A DNA stretch of 64,000 bases from Tsukamurella sp. 8F (lineage in GTDB: Bacteria > Actinomycetota > Actinomycetes > Mycobacteriales > Mycobacteriaceae): assembly GCF_029167375.1 (NCBI RefSeq), contig NZ_JARFTP010000006.1, forward strand, positions 1-64,000. Direction: 5' to 3'. The notes under the pieces are model-generated. The model did not search any database. It was not told the origin of the DNA and saw only the letters and a program-made list of their open reading frames with translations. Shown one piece after another: positions 61,636 through 64,000 of the stretch. How positions within the stretch are numbered: position 1 is the first letter of the stretch; each line of letters begins with the position of its first letter. The position numbers were made by a program, and so were the translations under genes.

Positions 61636-62217
61636 CTACCCGGGGCGGTACATGGCGGCGAGCGGCGGGCTTCCGGCGATGCTCACCTCGCCCGTGACCT
61701 CGAATCCGAAGCGTTCGTACAGCGGGAGGTTGCGAGGGTTGCTGCTCTCCAGGTAGGCGGGCCCCTCGACGCGGTCGAGACCGTGCCGGAGTAGAGCCGT
61801 GCCGATACCCCGCCCAGGTGTCACAGCGCCGAGGGTCGAGAGATACCAGTGCGGTTCCGCCGGGCGCAGCTCCAGCATGCGCATCACGAGCCGCGCTCCG
61901 CGCACCGAGCCGGTCCGTACCGCCAACGCGAGCGGCGGCAACGCCAACAGCTGCATCACGGGCGGCGGCTCGTATCCGGGCGGGTCCCAGAATGCGGCGC
62001 CCACCGCGACACCGCGATCCCGAACGAGGTGCGCCGACCCCGGCGCACCGTGCATCGACGCGTACATCGCACGGAACAGCAGCACGTCGGCGGCCTGCAG
62101 ACGACGCGGCTGCACCCACCGCACCACCGGATCGTCGGCGAATGCGCGCGCCATGACTCCGCACGCCTCGCGCACCGTCGTCGGGGTTACATCCAGGATC
62201 GTGCGGTCGAGACCCAT
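61636..62217 (-). CDS. GNAT-family N-acetyltransferase
   Basis: About 193 residues. The acetyl-CoA-binding motif is LSTLGAVTPGRGIGTALLRHGLDR (quoted in part; about 125-148) followed by YLESSNPRNLPLYERFGFEV (about 155-174), both typical of the GNAT fold. The first part (REACGVMARAFADDPVVRWVQP) is the usual N-terminal helix. The ATG at 62217 lies 10 nt after the SDR stop; an upstream in-frame ATG overlaps the SDR gene. The substrate is unknown. Confidence 0.87.
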   Translation of the reverse strand: MGLDRTILDVTPTTVREACGVMARAFADDPVVRWVQPRRLQAADVLLFRAMYASMHGAPGSAHLVRDRGVAVGAAFWDPPGYEPPPVMQLLALPPLALAVRTGSVRGARLVMRMLELRPAEPHWYLSTLGAVTPGRGIGTALLRHGLDRVEGPAYLESSNPRNLPLYERFGFEVTGEVSIAGSPPLAAMYRPG

Positions 62218-62227
62218 GCTGGTGAAT

Positions 62228-63088
62228 CTAGTGCCTGCGGGCCAGCTCCATCGCGGAGTCACCCATCACGCGCGCCATCATGCGGTTGACGAGACGCGGG
62301 TAGAGCGAGGGCAGGAGCCGCACCAGGACATCGACGCTCCGCGCGTCATTCCCAACGAGCACCCGCGCCTTCTTCTTCGCCACGCCGTCGAGGATGATCC
62401 GGACGGCGTCGGTCGGCGCCATCTTCAGCAGCTTGGCGTTGTAGGCGTCCACGGCGGCCCGCTCGGCGGCGCCCGCGTCGTCGCCGCGTGCCGCCAGCCC
62501 CGAGGTGGCGATGTTCGTCTTGACCCCACCGGGGTGCACCACGGTGACGGCGACCGGCAAGCCGGCCGCGAGCATGTCGGACCGCACCGACTCGGTAAAA
62601 CCCCGCACCCCGAACTTCGTTGTGCAGTAAGCACTCAGCCCGGCTTGCGCCATGTAGCCGTTCAGGCTGGACACGTTGACCAGATGCCCGTCGCCCGACG
62701 CGATGAGGTGCGGCAGGAACGCCTTGGTGCCGTGCAGCACGCCCCACAGGTTCACGCCGATCACGCGCTCGTAGTCCTCGTACGAGGTGGTGAGCACACT
62801 TCCGGCGACGGGTGCGATGCCGGCGTTGTTGTAGACCTGGTGCACGACACCGTAGTGCTCAGCCACGTCGGCGGCATACCGCTCGACGGCGTCGCGATCC
62901 GTGACGTCGAGGACGCGGGTGTGCGCATCGGTACCGCCCAGTGAGGCTACGGTGCGCCCCAATCCCTCGGCATCCACGTCACTCAGCGCCAGGCGCGCGC
63001 CCCGCTCGGCGAGCCCGGCCGCGAGCGCCGCGCCGATACCCGAGCCGGCGCCGGTGACGACTGCGACCTTCCCTGCGAACGCGCTCAT
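62228..63088 (-). CDS. Short-chain dehydrogenase/reductase
   Basis: A 286-residue classical [14 protein letters not shown] near 13-23 (NAD(P) site), NNAG near 93, Ser-Tyr-Lys triad [12 protein letters not shown]...AYCTTKFG (Ser about 143, Tyr about 156, Lys about 160). The C-terminal part is longer than the minimal SDR (basic, [19 protein letters not shown]). It overlaps the FMO stop by 4 nt (ATGA), so the SDR and FMO probably act in one pathway, for example oxidising a ketone/alcohol pair. GNAT gene follows. Confidence 0.9.
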   Translation of the reverse strand: MSAFAGKVAVVTGAGSGIGAALAAGLAERGARLALSDVDAEGLGRTVASLGGTDAHTRVLDVTDRDAVERYAADVAEHYGVVHQVYNNAGIAPVAGSVLTTSYEDYERVIGVNLWGVLHGTKAFLPHLIASGDGHLVNVSSLNGYMAQAGLSAYCTTKFGVRGFTESVRSDMLAAGLPVAVTVVHPGGVKTNIATSGLAARGDDAGAAERAAVDAYNAKLLKMAPTDAVRIILDGVAKKKARVLVGNDARSVDVLVRLLPSLYPRLVNRMMARVMGDSAMELARRH

Positions 63089-64000
63089 ACCGCGACCCGC
63101 TCGCGGGCCGTGCCGAACCGCAGACGCCGGTCGGCGACCTCGCCCGAGCGCAGGAGCTTCGCGTCCGCGGCGTAGCTCATCGACATCAGCCACGGCGCCT
63201 CGGTGCCCTGACGCGGCAGCCGGTCGAGCGACCGCTGGACATACCCGGCACCGAAGTCGAGCAGCGGACGCGTCTCCATGCCCGGATCGTCGAGCTCGGC
63301 CCGGCACGTGTCGTACCCCTGATCCTCCATATGTTCCAGCAGTCGGCAGAAATGCTCGCACAGCAGGCCGATCTTGAGGGTCCACGACGAGTTCGTGTAC
63401 CCGATGGCGAAGGCGAGATTGGGCACGCCGGACAGCATCATGCCCTTGTAGGCGACGGTCTGGTGCAAATCGACGGGCTCGCCGTCGACGACGAGGGGTA
63501 CCCCGCCGAACGGCTGCAGATTCAGCCCCGTCGCGGTGACGATGATGTCGGCGTCGAGGTGCTCCCCCGATTCCAGTTCGATCCCGGTCTCGGTGAACGT
63601 CGCGATGCGGCCGGTCACCACGGAGGCGTCACCGCTCCGGATCGCCTTGAACAGGTCGCCGTTCGGGACGGTGCACAGACGCTGGTCCCATGGGTTGTAG
63701 GCCGGATTGAAATGCACGTCGACCGGGTAGTCCTCCGGCAACGCACGGGCGTTCAGATGGCGCAACACCTTTCGCGCGGGACCGGGGAACCGCTGGCAGA
63801 GCTGGTAGACGATGCGCTGCTGCACGATGTTCTTGCGCCGGGTCAGCGCATAGCCGCGTTCGAGTCCGACGACTCGCTTGAGCAGGTTCGCGATCGGATC
63901 CTGCGAGGGCACCGGAAGGATGTACGTAGGCGAGCGCTGCAGCATGGTCACGTGCCCGGCCTCGTCCGCCATGGCGGGTATCAGCGTCACTGCCGTCGCG
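63085..64000 (-). CDS. Flavin-containing monooxygenase / Baeyer-Villiger-type, C-terminal part (5' end outside the window)
   Basis: About 305 residues of the C-terminal two thirds: [20 protein letters not shown] in the second nucleotide-binding region, [17 protein letters not shown] (the ATG motif linking the two nucleotide domains) and [23 protein letters not shown] (a typical class-B flavoprotein monooxygenase end). The gene runs off the end, so the FAD motif GxGxxG and the FxGxxxHxxxW motif are not in view. Such enzymes oxidise ketones, amines or sulfur; with the coupled SDR a cyclic-alcohol or ketone pathway is plausible. Similar to the EthA/EtaA-type FMOs in this order. Confidence 0.85.
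   Translation of the reverse strand, partial: ATAVTLIPAMADEAGHVTMLQRSPTYILPVPSQDPIANLLKRVVGLERGYALTRRKNIVQQRIVYQLCQRFPGPARKVLRHLNARALPEDYPVDVHFNPAYNPWDQRLCTVPNGDLFKAIRSGDASVVTGRIATFTETGIELESGEHLDADIIVTATGLNLQPFGGVPLVVDGEPVDLHQTVAYKGMMLSGVPNLAFAIGYTNSSWTLKIGLLCEHFCRLLEHMEDQGYDTCRAELDDPGMETRPLLDFGAGYVQRSLDRLPRQGTEAPWLMSMSYAADAKLLRSGEVADRRLRFGTARERVAV

Overview
The window is GC-rich (roughly 68-70%) chromosomal DNA with dense coding, many GTG starts and several apparently leaderless genes. The gene content points to a mycolic-acid actinobacterium (order Mycobacteriales). Evidence includes an MspA-type outer-membrane porin, mycothiol deacetylase MshB, a PimE-like polyprenol mannosyltransferase, LpqW, F420-dependent oxidoreductases, WS/DGAT-like acyltransferases and the DapD/DapE/DapC lysine branch. 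From memory, the order TIGR00730 gene - dapE - dapD - dapC - ferredoxin - mshB - lpqW - typA - pimE follows the M. tuberculosis Rv1205-Rv1157c region. The overall feel is of Tsukamurella or a close relative, but I cannot prove the genus. No rRNA, tRNA, CRISPR array, complete insertion sequence or prophage was seen.

Region by region. 1-435: the start of a TIGR00730/LOG-type gene and a VapC (PIN) toxin remnant. 514-9717 (minus): an eleven-gene tight operon behind a near-consensus promoter (-35 TTGACA, 17-nt spacer, -10 TATAGT) whose spacer carries an inverted repeat. It encodes a secreted small protein, a large membrane-anchored protein, two MacB/FtsX-type ABC transporter pairs, two lipoproteins, a membrane-fusion adaptor with a peptidoglycan-binding motif, an MspA-family porin and a two-helix membrane protein. 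I read it as a candidate trans-envelope export machine and consider it one of the two most interesting loci. 10117-22941: dapE, a TetR/MFS pair, LtrA, dapD, a TetR next to a PNPOx-DDN fusion, an LLM oxidoreductase, a DUF692/MNIO cluster, dapC, ferredoxin and a CNT nucleoside transporter. The MNIO cluster (18341-20086) has a Cys/His/Gly-rich small membrane protein as possible RiPP substrate and is the second most interesting locus.

22969-31405: TetR/amidase pair, an uncharacterised protein, an Rv1171-like membrane protein, mshB, lpqW, typA and a small Cys-rich protein. 31435-39919: a small hypothetical gene, the efeUOB iron-uptake operon and a ThiBPQ-like ABC importer. 39944-43090: pimE diverging from a secreted Ala/Pro-rich protein gene coupled to a CPBP protease gene. 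43354-46883: MFS/LacI divergent pair with a perfect operator palindrome, a glyoxalase-fold protein and a MerR regulator. 46919-51679: WS/DGAT-like protein, ROK kinase and alpha-glucan phosphorylase. 51738-57221: one giant single-chain biotin-dependent carboxylase of eukaryotic ACC layout. 57407-61507: the valine-catabolic operon mmsA-acyl-CoA dehydrogenase-mmsB-marR with an operator-like palindrome at its promoter. 61636-64000: GNAT acetyltransferase, SDR and a flavin-containing monooxygenase cut by the window edge.

How the parts cooperate: the dap genes feed meso-DAP to peptidoglycan and lysine; pimE and lpqW serve PIM/lipomannan assembly; the carboxylase, the mms operon and the SDR/FMO genes suggest acyl-CoA and branched-chain catabolism; efeUOB and the ThiBPQ-like system cover iron and cofactor import. 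The many divergent regulator/target pairs with perfect palindromes give testable operators.
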